64,000 nt of DNA from Crocosphaera sp. GTDB lineage: Bacteria > Cyanobacteriota > Cyanobacteriia > Cyanobacteriales > Microcystaceae. A program made the translations under genes and the position numbers. Positions within the stretch are counted from its first letter, which is position 1, and each line of letters begins with the position of its first letter. The stretch is taken from positions 1-64,000 of the forward strand of contig JASJDN010000009.1 in assembly GCA_030065205.1 (NCBI GenBank). The letters are read 5' to 3'. The notes beneath the pieces were generated by a model. It was not told where the DNA came from. It ran no database searches and saw only the letters and a list, made by a program, of their open reading frames with translations. Shown here in pieces: positions 45,293 to 53,421 of the stretch.

Positions 45293-46618
45293 ATGAAAAA
45301 GACCTATGTTCTTGATACTAACGTTTTACTTCATGACCCGACGGCTTTGTTTCAGTTTGAAGATAATGAGGTGGTACTGCCCATCACCATTATTGAAGAA
45401 CTAGATCGCTTTAAAAAACAGCCCGAAGTCAGAGGACGTAATGCTAGACAAACATCCCGAACCCTCGATCAACTTCGCTTACAAGGAAGGTTAACCGAAG
45501 GCATCCCTCTAGAAAATGGTGGCAGTTTACGGGTCGCTTTATGCTCTGGCCAAACCCTCCAAGAACTTCCCCCAGAATTAGAAGGAGATTTAGGGGATAA
45601 TGCCATTTTAGCCGTGGCCTTGGAATGTAAAGCCGAATGTAAATGTCCCGTTGTCTTAGTCAGTAAAGACACAAATCTTCGCATTAAAGCCGATACCCTC
45701 GGACTATTAGCCCAGGACTATGAAACCGATAAAATTCAAGCCGATGAACTTTATACAGGGTACAGCGAACTGATGGTAGAGTCTTCTACTATTGAGCAAT
45801 TTTTCTCAGAAAAACAGATAGAATTACCAACAGAGTTACTCCCTAATCAGCTAGTTACCCTCATTGATGCGATTAATCCTCATCATACCGCTTTAGGTCG
45901 GGTGGATCATAGTGGAAAAAAACTGTTCCCTCTCTTTACCTTACCCTCGTCCGGGATTGCTCGTATTCGTCCTCGTAATCGGGAACAGCAATTTGCCTTA
46001 GACTTATTGTTAGAAGAGTCCATCCCTTTAGTGACGTTGATTGGGAAAGCCGGAACTGGTAAAACCCTTCTCGCTATTGCCGCCGGTTTTCATCAAGTGG
46101 CTAACGAAAAGCATTATAATTGCCTTCTGATTTCTCGCCCTGTTATCCCGATGGGACGTGATTTAGGTTATTTACCTGGAGAGATCACTGAAAAATTGAC
46201 TCCTTGGATGCAACCCATCTATGACAACTTCGACCTCATTTTTGAGACGCAAAATCCCTCCAATAAACCGGCTCATTGGCGACGAGGCCATGAAGAATTG
46301 TTAGAAAGAGGACTCTTACAAATTGAACCTTTAACTTACATTCGAGGACGTACCATTCCCAAACAATTTTTGATTGTGGATGAAGCGCAAAATTTGACTC
46401 CCCATGAAGTGAAAACCATTTTAACTCGTGCTGGAATTGGCACTAAAATTGTCTTAACCGGAGATATTGAACAAATTGACAACCCTTATGTCGATGGGGC
46501 AAGCAACGGACTCACTTATGTGGTAGAACGGTTTAAAAATGATGCCCTCGCTGGTCATGTTACTCTGCTGAAAGGGGAACGTTCTTCCCTGGCAGAAAAA
46601 GCTGCCGTTCTTCTCTAA
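45293..46618 (+). CDS. PIN-PhoH fusion ATPase (YlaK-type)
   Basis: 441 aa. An N-terminal PIN ribonuclease domain (1-140) with acidic residues in VLDTNVLLHD, EELDRF and DNAILAVA. The C-terminal PhoH ATPase domain has a P-loop GKAGTGKT (near 250), Walker B FLIVDEAQN and TGDIEQIDNPYVDG. Such proteins are thought to be RNA helicase-nucleases. The PIN active-site acids look intact, so it could be an active RNase. Single gene with a GAGAG before the ATG. Confidence 0.92.
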   Translation: MKKTYVLDTNVLLHDPTALFQFEDNEVVLPITIIEELDRFKKQPEVRGRNARQTSRTLDQLRLQGRLTEGIPLENGGSLRVALCSGQTLQELPPELEGDLGDNAILAVALECKAECKCPVVLVSKDTNLRIKADTLGLLAQDYETDKIQADELYTGYSELMVESSTIEQFFSEKQIELPTELLPNQLVTLIDAINPHHTALGRVDHSGKKLFPLFTLPSSGIARIRPRNREQQFALDLLLEESIPLVTLIGKAGTGKTLLAIAAGFHQVANEKHYNCLLISRPVIPMGRDLGYLPGEITEKLTPWMQPIYDNFDLIFETQNPSNKPAHWRRGHEELLERGLLQIEPLTYIRGRTIPKQFLIVDEAQNLTPHEVKTILTRAGIGTKIVLTGDIEQIDNPYVDGASNGLTYVVERFKNDALAGHVTLLKGERSSLAEKAAVLL

Positions 46619-46635
46619 TGACGTTTATCCATAGG

Positions 46636-47064
46636 TCAAAACCCTCTGGTAAAAGTTAACATAGAATTAAATGCGTATTCAATGTTAAACTTGTCTTTTA
46701 TTTCTCTAAATATATCAGATAAATTCGCTGTATTGGAACCAATTATATTATCTTCTTTTCTTTCATGTTTATGATGGGGAAAACTTGATAAATTGAGTTT
46801 TTGATGATGAAGTGCATTATCATAACGGAAAATTAATTGATTATTTTGATTCATATATTGATAGGAATATTTACCTCTATCAATACCATATTCTACTTCA
46901 ACATATTCTGTGAAATAAAGCCAAGAACCATCAATTAACTGAATTTTACATTTAATGTAACCTAAATGTTTATCTCGTTTTTGATAAACTATATTTTGGG
47001 ATTTAATCATTTGAAAAGAATCAATTATAGTTTGAATATTTTTGAAATAATCTTCAATCAACAT
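46636..47064 (-). CDS. TumE-family putative toxin
   Basis: 142 aa with the features of the TumE/DUF6516 family: a beta-rich start (LGYIKCKIQLIDGSWLYFTEYVEVE), KYSYQYMNQNNQLIFRYDNALHHQ, and FPHHKHERKEDN near the middle. TumE is the toxin of tumE-tumA modules, which lies second. Here the gene overlaps by 11 nt the small coiled-coil gene upstream, which is the expected antitoxin. I infer a type II module; toxicity is unproven. Confidence 0.65.
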   Translation of the reverse strand: MLIEDYFKNIQTIIDSFQMIKSQNIVYQKRDKHLGYIKCKIQLIDGSWLYFTEYVEVEYGIDRGKYSYQYMNQNNQLIFRYDNALHHQKLNLSSFPHHKHERKEDNIIGSNTANLSDIFREIKDKFNIEYAFNSMLTFTRGF

Positions 47065-47296
47065 TGATTTTAGCTGCTAATTCTTTTTGTTTCTCTTGTA
47101 ATTTGCTTAACATCCAAATTTCTCCCATCCATTCATCAAACTCCATGTTTAAATCATGGTCTAATTTATCATTATTAAAGTTATTAATAAATTCTTCAGT
47201 GGATACTTGATATTTGTCTTCAAAATACTTTAATTTTTCTTTCGTTTCTCTGATACTCTTTTCAATTTTTTCTAATCTATCTGTTGTTTTAATCAT
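47054..47296 (-). CDS. Antitoxin-like partner of the TumE-family toxin
   Basis: 80 aa, almost wholly alpha-helical, with a long coiled coil (IEKSIRETKEKLKYFEDKY) and an acidic middle (DEWMGEIWML). No obvious DNA-binding motif. It is upstream of the TumE-like gene and overlaps it by 11 nt, as antitoxins commonly do. The family is not recognised with confidence. Confidence 0.55.
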   Translation of the reverse strand: MIKTTDRLEKIEKSIRETKEKLKYFEDKYQVSTEEFINNFNNDKLDHDLNMEFDEWMGEIWMLSKLQEKQKELAAKINVD

Positions 47297-47356
47297 TCTG
47301 TTACTTACTAGGTGAAAGGTAGATATTTTGATAAGAGTTTAATCCAATTCAATTTC

Positions 47357-47492
47357 TATAGCAATCAGGTTTCAGTTGTGAGAAAATGACAAAGAGGATT
47401 TAACATTGTTAAATCCCTACAGCAGCTTATTGGTAGGGACATAATAATATTATGTCCTCATGGGTTCTCATAAATCATTCCTGATTGCTATA
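47357..47492. mobile_element. 136-bp MITE with perfect 13-bp terminal repeats
   Basis: TATAGCAATCAGG (47357-47369) and its complement (47480-47492) bound an element with no ORF. Inside are two palindromes: GGATTTAA/TTAAATCC (47396-47416) and GGGACATAAT/ATTATGTCC (about 47436-47456). TATA ends suggest TA targeting, as in Tc1/mariner-IS630 elements. It lies between two toxin-antitoxin units. Confidence 0.75.
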
Positions 47493-47530
47493 CAGCTTTT
47501 TATAGAAACATAATACTATTCTTATTTTAA

Positions 47531-47705
47531 TTAATAATGGTATTTTAATTGGGATAAAAAAATAGCCTCATTTTGAACTTTATAAACCATTCGATGTTCA
47601 TCATCAATTCGTCTTGACCAATATCCTGATAAATCATATTGTAAAGGTTCAGGTTTGCCAATATAAATAATCTTCCCAAGCTGTTTCTGAAAAAATTAGT
47701 TTCAT
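47531..47705 (-). pseudogene. YoeB toxin gene with internal deletion and frameshift
   Basis: The frame starts [17 protein letters not shown] at 47705 and hits a stop after one more codon. The other frame then continues [14 protein letters not shown].. and EHRMVYKV to LKYHY and a stop at 47531. These are the two ends of a YoeB toxin, whose intact form has about 24 extra codons between them. The junction GGCAAA occurs in both flanks as expected (codons for WQ+K and GK), so deletion between short direct repeats is likely. The antitoxin stop overlaps this start (ATGA), confirming the old operon. Confidence 0.85.
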
Positions 47706-47953
47706 TCTAATAACTCTTTTTCAATTCCTCCTCCAGCTTCTAACTCAGCAATAGAGTCTCGAAGACGTTGGGCATTTTTAGGACTCTTTAATAAATAGAA
47801 GGTTTCTTGATAAGAATTATAATCAGATAGAGACATTAAAATAACAGGTTCTTGATTATTTTCGGTAATAATAATTGGACTATGATCTTGACAAACTTTT
47901 TCCATAAACTTTGGCAAGTCTTCTTTAATTTCTGTATAATTGAATTGTTCCAT
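47702..47953 (-). CDS. YefM/Phd-family antitoxin (orphan)
   Basis: 83 aa. Starts MEQFNYTEIKEDLPKFMEKV and continues with VILMSLSDYNSYQETFYLL, the YefM fold, then a C-terminal toxin-binding segment. It is intact and would bind and repress its own promoter. Its toxin partner just downstream is broken. A retained antitoxin may still neutralise related toxins. Confidence 0.85.
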   Translation of the reverse strand: MEQFNYTEIKEDLPKFMEKVCQDHSPIIITENNQEPVILMSLSDYNSYQETFYLLKSPKNAQRLRDSIAELEAGGGIEKELLE

Positions 47954-48057
47954 GTTAAACCCTATCTTAATATTGAAGGCACTATGTAGCCATCTTCGAT
48001 TATATCAAAGCATCAAAAAGAGTAGAATAAAAAAAGAAACTCAAACATTGAAACTTG

Positions 48058-48426
48058 ATGAAAACTAAAATAGAAACATGGAAATGTGTAGCAGGGTGTG
48101 GGGCCTGTTGTAACTTAGATCCAAGCGATCGCCCCGACTTAGAAGACTATTTAACCCCAGAAGAATTAGACCATTATCTCAGTTTAGTCGGAGAAGAGGG
48201 ATGGTGTATTAACTTTGATCATGAAACCCGAAAATGTTTAATTTATGAACAACGGCCCCGTTTTTGTCGCGTCCAACCCGATACTTTTCAACAAATGTAT
48301 GAGATCGATCCCTCTGATTTTAACGAATTTGCCATAGACTGTTGTCGACAACAAATTGAAGGAGTCTACGGGTCGAAAAGTACCGAGATGGAACACTATA
48401 ATGAAGGAATAACACAAAATAACTAA
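48058..48426 (+). CDS. YkgJ-family cysteine cluster protein
   Basis: 122 aa from ATG 48058 (a TTG three bases earlier is ignored). The cysteine pattern WKCVAGCGACCNL, KCLIYEQRPRFCR and DCCRQQ matches the YkgJ/CxxCxxCC zinc- or iron-sulfur-cluster family of unknown function. hflX begins 21 bp downstream on the same strand, so the two probably share a transcript. Confidence 0.85.
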   Translation: MKTKIETWKCVAGCGACCNLDPSDRPDLEDYLTPEELDHYLSLVGEEGWCINFDHETRKCLIYEQRPRFCRVQPDTFQQMYEIDPSDFNEFAIDCCRQQIEGVYGSKSTEMEHYNEGITQNN

Positions 48427-48434
48427 CCACAGTA

Positions 48435-48440
48435 AGGAGG
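48435..48440 (+). promoter_or_regulatory. Perfect Shine-Dalgarno preceding an ATC codon (hflX)
   Basis: AGGAGG with 7-nt spacing to ATC at 48448. It decides the hflX start because the frame from 48448 encodes the conserved N-terminus, while an in-frame stop (TAA at 48433-48435) closes the frame upstream. No ATG, GTG or TTG is in frame between. Confidence 0.75.
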
Positions 48441-48447
48441 TTGGCCT

Positions 48448-50160
48448 ATCGATACCATCTATGGAAACCTGCAAGGGTTAAAACCCAGTCAAATTAAGCA
48501 ATTAAGGCGACTGTATCATCAAAAACTACGGGGCGATCGCTTCACGTCTCCAGAGTTTGCCCAAAGACTGGCCGCGGTCAGTTCTGATCTGGGTCAAGGG
48601 GTATGCGCCTATATAAACCGTCGTGGCCAAGTCATTCGGGTCGGTGTGGGAACCCCTCGACAAACCCAAATCCCCCCCCTAGAATTGCCTCGTTATGGGG
48701 CTGAACGCCTCTCAGGTATTCGTTGTATCGCTACCCAACTCAAAAGCGATCCCCCTAAAGAGTCCAGTTTAACGGCCATGGTACTGCAACGTTTGGATAC
48801 TTTAGTGGTGTTATCCGTTACCTCAGCAGGGAAAATGCGACGGGGAGGTGGGGCGACCGGATACGTCAAGGAAGCCTATATTGCCCATTTATTGCCCGCC
48901 TCAGAGTTCAACCCCAACCATGCTTATTATTGGACGGTTTCCCCGGCCATGACCCTAGAAACCCTCTCAGAACAGGACTTTTTGGGGCTGGTAGAAGGGT
49001 TAGAAGCGGAGTTTCGTCGGGAATACGTGGCCCAGCAGGTAGAAGGGGACCACGAACGGGTGGTGATCGTCGGGTTACAAACGGAAAAAATGAGCGATCG
49101 CGCCTTTGCTGAAGAGTTGGCCGAAATAGAAAGACTGGTTTCCACCGCCGGCGGGGAAACGGTGGAAACCATCCAACAAAAGCGATCGCATCCCCATCCG
49201 CAAACCGTTGTCGGAAAAGGTAAGGTGGAAGAAGTGGCGTTACGGGTGCAAACGTTGGGGGCCAACTTAGTAGTATTTAGTATTGACTTATCCCCGGCCC
49301 AAGTCCGTAACCTGGAAACCCAGTTAGGGGTGAAAGTGGTTGATCGGACTGAGGTTATTTTAGATATTTTTGCTCAACGGGCCCAGTCCCGCGCCGGGAA
49401 GTTACAAGTAGAGTTGGCCCAGCTAGAATATATGTTGCCTCGGTTAGTCGGACGAGGTCAAGCCATGTCTCGGTTGGGGGGTGGTATCGGGACCAGAGGA
49501 CCAGGGGAAACCAAGTTAGAAACGGAACGTCGGGCGATTCAACGACGTATTTCTCGCTTGCAACAGGAGGTGAATAAGTTACAGTCTCACCGTTCCCGTT
49601 TGCGTCAACAACGGCAAAAACAGGAGGTTCCTAGTATTGCTATTGTTGGTTATACCAATGCGGGTAAGTCCACCTTGATCAATGCGTTGACCAATGCAGA
49701 GGTGTACACTGCCGATCAATTATTTGCTACCCTCGATCCAACGACTCGCCGTTTATCGGGTATGGATAGTGAGACACAACAACCTTACACTTTTTTGTTA
49801 ACGGATACGGTAGGATTTATTCATGAGTTACCCCCATCTTTAGTAGATGCGTTTCGCGCTACCTTAGAAGAGGTCACCGAAGCAGATGCGTTGCTGCATT
49901 TAGTTGATTTATCTCATCCTGCTTGGCAACATCATATCCAGTCTGTAATGACTATTTTACAGGAAATGCCGTTAGTTCCTGGGCCTATTTTATTAGTATT
50001 TAATAAGATTGATACGGTAGACGGAGATACTTTACGGGTTGCCCAAGAAGAGTATCCTTTAGCTGTATTTATTTCTGCCAGTCAACGGTTAGGGCTAGAA
50101 ACGTTACGCCATAAGTTGAGTCAGTTGGTTCAATATGCGTTAAATAATTCTAGTTTTTAA
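48448..50160 (+). CDS. hflX: Ribosome-associated GTPase HflX, apparent AUC start
   Basis: 570 aa. The first in-frame conventional start (GTG 48646) would remove 66 residues that read IDTIYGNLQGLKPSQ.., then FTSPEFAQRLAA and GVCAYINRRGQVIR, all like the cyanobacterial HflX N-terminus. The HflX domain has ERLVSTAGGETV and ELAQLEYMLPRL..GGIGTRGPGETKLE; the G domain has GYTNAGKST (near 401), DTVGFI and FNKID. HflX splits stalled ribosomes. The first codon appears to be ATC behind AGGAGG; either a rare AUC start or a G-to-C base error in ATG. It shares a transcript with the YkgJ-like gene. Confidence 0.9.
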   Translation: MDTIYGNLQGLKPSQIKQLRRLYHQKLRGDRFTSPEFAQRLAAVSSDLGQGVCAYINRRGQVIRVGVGTPRQTQIPPLELPRYGAERLSGIRCIATQLKSDPPKESSLTAMVLQRLDTLVVLSVTSAGKMRRGGGATGYVKEAYIAHLLPASEFNPNHAYYWTVSPAMTLETLSEQDFLGLVEGLEAEFRREYVAQQVEGDHERVVIVGLQTEKMSDRAFAEELAEIERLVSTAGGETVETIQQKRSHPHPQTVVGKGKVEEVALRVQTLGANLVVFSIDLSPAQVRNLETQLGVKVVDRTEVILDIFAQRAQSRAGKLQVELAQLEYMLPRLVGRGQAMSRLGGGIGTRGPGETKLETERRAIQRRISRLQQEVNKLQSHRSRLRQQRQKQEVPSIAIVGYTNAGKSTLINALTNAEVYTADQLFATLDPTTRRLSGMDSETQQPYTFLLTDTVGFIHELPPSLVDAFRATLEEVTEADALLHLVDLSHPAWQHHIQSVMTILQEMPLVPGPILLVFNKIDTVDGDTLRVAQEEYPLAVFISASQRLGLETLRHKLSQLVQYALNNSSF

Positions 50161-50192
50161 CAGTTATCAGTCATAAGTCATCAGTCATCAGT
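50161..50192. repeat. Short CAGTCAT-type tandem repeat
   Basis: Repeats of CAGTCAT/CATCAGT just after the hflX stop. Similar short tandem runs occur at 53316-53342. Function unknown. Confidence 0.6.
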
Positions 50193-50739
50193 TTAAAATT
50201 GTTTGACTATCTATCTGTATATTCTGAAAAGCTAGAGGAGAGATAACTCCTTTAATTAGTTTAATTTGTTTTAAATAACGATCATTTTCTGGTTGTTGAA
50301 AGACGATCAGTTGACTATTTTTGATATCTATAACCCAATATTCTTTAATCTTAGCAAGAGCATAAATTTTTTTTTTCGTTTCTAGATCGTATTTTAATGT
50401 AGTGTCTGAAACTTCTATTAATAACTCAATATCTTCGGGATAAGGATGACGAGTATCATAACGTTCTAGGGGGAATTTTGCTATGATAATATCGGGTTCA
50501 GGTTCAGAGTTAAAAAGGGTAATAGGGTGTGCTTCAAAAATGATTGCTTTTCCTCTTAATTTTTCTCGAAAATAGTCAGCCAGCTTAAAAGTTACTCTAC
50601 GGTGAAATGGTTTTTCTGGAGTCATTTCTATTATTTCTCCTGCAATTAACTCCACTTTTTTTTGCGCTAAAATACCAGCATCAATCATACTGTGATAATC
50701 TTCAATTGTCCATTTTACTAATGTTGGCATAGTCATCAT
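50188..50739 (-). CDS. Uma2-family putative endonuclease
   Basis: 183 aa. Uma2 proteins have a PD-(D/E)xK-like core: here AHPITLFNSEPEPDIIIAKFP (acidic metal residues) and LLIEVSDTTLKYDLETKKK with the E-x-K pattern, then YALAKIKEYWVIDIKN. They are very abundant in cyanobacteria and of uncertain role. The start ATG overlaps the previous gene's end by 4 nt, so it is the third gene of a coupled operon. Confidence 0.85.
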   Translation of the reverse strand: MMTMPTLVKWTIEDYHSMIDAGILAQKKVELIAGEIIEMTPEKPFHRRVTFKLADYFREKLRGKAIIFEAHPITLFNSEPEPDIIIAKFPLERYDTRHPYPEDIELLIEVSDTTLKYDLETKKKIYALAKIKEYWVIDIKNSQLIVFQQPENDRYLKQIKLIKGVISPLAFQNIQIDSQTILN

Positions 50740-50975
50740 CTCATTGATAATAATACATCTTCGACTGGTTTAGGTACTTCGATAGGATAAAATCGATGAG
50801 TTGCAAAAGCATAATCTTCTCCACTTTCATCAATCACTCGAATGAGTCCATTAGATTCTGCTATTTCATCAGGAATAATGCGGTATATTTTACCAATTTC
50901 TAAAGAAGCTTCGTAGTCCTTATTATTAAGACAAACTGCAAAATAATTTACTTGAGAGGATTCTATTTTCATCAT
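50736..50975 (-). CDS. Conserved small acidic protein in a three-gene operon
   Basis: 79 aa. YFAVCLNNKDYEASLEIGKIYRIIPDE and IRVIDESGEDYAFATHRFYPIEVP form an SH3-like small beta domain common in cyanobacteria. It commonly travels with the gene just upstream (80 aa), and here their ends share one base (TAATG). The function is unknown; a toxin-antitoxin-like or DNA-associated role is only a guess. Confidence 0.7.
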   Translation of the reverse strand: MMKIESSQVNYFAVCLNNKDYEASLEIGKIYRIIPDEIAESNGLIRVIDESGEDYAFATHRFYPIEVPKPVEDVLLSMR

Positions 50976-51217
50976 TAATCTAAAAAGGGTAACTTGATCT
51001 TAAATTCTTTTTTGCCAATACCATGCACCTCATACCAATGGATTTCAGCTACTCTAATTGTACCATTAGGTAATTGAACTTGAGCGATACCCTTTAATTT
51101 TCGCCATTTTCCTTTACCATATTTTTTAGATAATCTTGACCGGTTACGAATACCTGTTCCAGTAGCAATAATTTCAATATTCGTAATATTACCAATAATT
51201 TCAAAGTCCACAATCAA
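50975..51217 (-). CDS. Conserved small basic protein, first gene of a three-gene operon
   Basis: 80 aa. [27 protein letters not shown] and [19 protein letters not shown] are conserved in many cyanobacterial homologues. Basic and beta-rich. The next gene starts at its stop codon. The function is unknown. Start ATG 51217; 74 bp upstream is a further gap to the membrane protein. Confidence 0.7.
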   Translation of the reverse strand: MIVDFEIIGNITNIEIIATGTGIRNRSRLSKKYGKGKWRKLKGIAQVQLPNGTIRVAEIHWYEVHGIGKKEFKIKLPFLD

Positions 51218-51290
51218 ACAATCTTATCAACCAGAAGCTTATTATATCATCACAAGGATGGGCTTTTGGGTTTATATGGCTGACTTTCTG

Positions 51291-51803
51291 TTAACTTTGT
51301 AAGTAAAGAAGGTCAAATGATATAAATAATATTGCTAGTATATTTACACATATACCTAAGACAAATAAACAAGCAATCCAATATGTTATTGTTCCTAGTC
51401 TAAGTCGTTTTTTGATATAAATATTTGGATCTTTTAAATTAATTTTTGATTCTTTTTGACCTTGTGTTGTAGCGATAGGAGTTTCTTCTGATGTTAATCC
51501 TAATTGATTTTCTAAAGAACTCATTTTTAAAATAGTAGCTCTATAATATTCTTGTCCTTTTCTTAGAGTTTGTAATCCTACAAATGAAATTAAACTACCA
51601 ATTATGAACAATGGAATTAAAAGATATTCATATTTTGCTAAATTAGGTATCCTTAAAATTCCTGCTCCAATAGTAAATACTCCTGCTGTTAAAGTTATAT
51701 AAAAGCGATTCCGATCCCAATTGTATAAAACTTGAAACCGATACTCTTCAACACTAATTTTGTATAGATCCAATAGATTTTTTTCTATGTTATCGCTTTT
51801 CAT
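51291..51803 (-). CDS. Small membrane protein of unknown function
   Basis: 170 aa. A helical cytoplasmic N-terminus (LYKISVEEYRFQVLYNWDRNRF) precedes two helices (about 35-50 and 57-78), a polar loop (80-130) and a further hydrophobic pair (about 135-167). The layout resembles small two-pair membrane proteins found in some defence loci, but no motif lets me assign a family. Lone gene, AT-rich. Confidence 0.6.
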   Translation of the reverse strand: MKSDNIEKNLLDLYKISVEEYRFQVLYNWDRNRFYITLTAGVFTIGAGILRIPNLAKYEYLLIPLFIIGSLISFVGLQTLRKGQEYYRATILKMSSLENQLGLTSEETPIATTQGQKESKINLKDPNIYIKKRLRLGTITYWIACLFVLGICVNILAILFISFDLLYLQS

Positions 51804-51929
51804 AGCATGATTCTATCAAAATTAGTAATTTATTGTAAAGTTCGTTTGTATCATTTTCTAACAACCGCTTGGCTAGAAAATGTGTTAACCCAAATTGAAC
51901 TAGAAGAATAAACTTTTCAAACTAATTTA

Positions 51930-52199
51930 TTAAAAAGCTTGTATCCATTCTTTGATTTCATAATCTGTCCAGATTCCATTTTTCCAATAGGGATCATTTT
52001 CGATTAATTCCTTGACTTTTTCAGCATTTTCTGCGTCATAAATTCCGAAAACCTTAGTATTATCTTTAGTGGGTCCTAGTGTAACTAAAATCCCTGATTC
52101 TTTTTGCTGTTTTAAACCATCTAAATGATCTTGACGGTAAGGGGTTCTTTTTTCTAAAGCATTTTCGCAGTAACTACCAAATAAGATGTATTTCGGCAT
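51930..52199 (-). CDS. YciI-family protein
   Basis: 89 aa. Ferredoxin-like fold: MPKYILFGSYCENALEKR, HLDGLKQQKESGILVTLGP with the conserved His and Asp/Glu, and AENAEKVKELIENDPYWKNGIW. YciI proteins may catalyse dechlorination-like or dehydratase reactions, but the substrate is unknown. Single gene. Confidence 0.85.
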   Translation of the reverse strand: MPKYILFGSYCENALEKRTPYRQDHLDGLKQQKESGILVTLGPTKDNTKVFGIYDAENAEKVKELIENDPYWKNGIWTDYEIKEWIQAF

Positions 52200-52321
52200 A
52201 ATTTTAAACCATCATAAATAAGATAAGATCACTCTTAATTATAAAGGATATCATAAAATTGAGTCCTATCCCTTTATACTCAACATCAGGATTGTACATG
52301 ATTCGAGTTGTTGCCAGAACA

Positions 52322-53308
52322 TTAACTAATATAAAAGTTAAGAAATAGTCCCGATAATATAATTAATTGTGCTGTTAAAATAATTACATAACTAGCAAAT
52401 TTAACCCTAATTATAGCAAACAATAAAATGAGACTGGAAAGATTAAACAGAGAATTTAATAATAAGAATACTAAACCCGAACCGTATAAAACTGAAGACA
52501 AAATAGGGGTTAGAAAATAAGCAGAGTTGAGAGAATTAAGGGAAATTAGTAACCCAAAGACTATCATAACTAATAGTTGATTGAACGGAGTTTCTCCCCA
52601 TTGAAAAAGTGTTGATTGAGGGAGAAAAACTTGACAAGCGGTAGATATAGCTACCCCAACCAAAAGAATACTTCCTAATTCAAGAAACTCTCTCATTATA
52701 TTCTCGAAAAATAATAAAAATTGTTGCCAAATTCCCAGAGACGTTCTGATATTCCCTTGAGATTCATAAATTAAGTTGCCAGAACGATGAAATGGTTTAA
52801 ACCCTTTGGAATCTTCTAAAATAGTACCTGAATTAACTAAAGTAGAACGACTTTTAAGAACAGAAGAGGACTCATCTATGATGACAGATTTTTCTGGGTA
52901 GGCACTAAAAACTAAACCTACCATAATACCAATTATCCAAGCACCTAAAATTCTCAAAAAGACTAATCTAGGATGATCTCCTAATACTTGCCAACTGTTA
53001 CTAATAATAAACGGGTTAACAGTAGGAGAAGCAACGAGAAAACTGATACATAAAGGAATGGGTAAACCCTGCAACAATAACCGTCTCACGATAGGAAGAT
53101 TACCATATTGTCCCACAGGAAATAAAAAACCTAAACTGCTGCCAATAATGACAGCTAAAATACGAGTACGGGGTAATTTATTAACTAATTGATGTTCATC
53201 AACAAATACTAATAACCCACTAGATACAAGAATACCAAGGAGAAGAAACGGTAAAGAGATTAGCAGGTTACTGATAAATAAAGTATAGATATAATTCAGT
53301 TGGGACAT
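52322..53308 (-). CDS. Permease of the UPF0718 (DUF318) family
   Basis: 328 aa with about nine hydrophobic helices in two halves, separated by a polar loop (about 145-185). The segment GSSLGFLFPVGQYGNLPIVR and the repeat-like RRLLLQGLPIPLCISFLVASPTVNPF are typical of this predicted permease family. The central loop is Ser-rich, longer than average. Substrate unknown; relatives have been linked to metal or sulfur-compound export. Confidence 0.8.
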   Translation of the reverse strand: MSQLNYIYTLFISNLLISLPFLLLGILVSSGLLVFVDEHQLVNKLPRTRILAVIIGSSLGFLFPVGQYGNLPIVRRLLLQGLPIPLCISFLVASPTVNPFIISNSWQVLGDHPRLVFLRILGAWIIGIMVGLVFSAYPEKSVIIDESSSVLKSRSTLVNSGTILEDSKGFKPFHRSGNLIYESQGNIRTSLGIWQQFLLFFENIMREFLELGSILLVGVAISTACQVFLPQSTLFQWGETPFNQLLVMIVFGLLISLNSLNSAYFLTPILSSVLYGSGLVFLLLNSLFNLSSLILLFAIIRVKFASYVIILTAQLIILSGLFLNFYIS

Positions 53309-53315
53309 ATTTCAA

Positions 53316-53342
53316 AGAAGTCAGAAGTCGGAAGTCAGAAGT
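53316..53342. repeat. AGAAGTC short tandem repeat
   Basis: Three to four units of AGAAGTC/GGAAGTC just upstream of the permease start. The same heptamer occurs once near 54954. Confidence 0.6.
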
Positions 53343-53421
53343 GCAATTTATAATTGAGAAGTCTAACCACCAACTACAATCAACGTTAAGGAATAATGCT
53401 ACTCACTTTTTAGACTAAATG

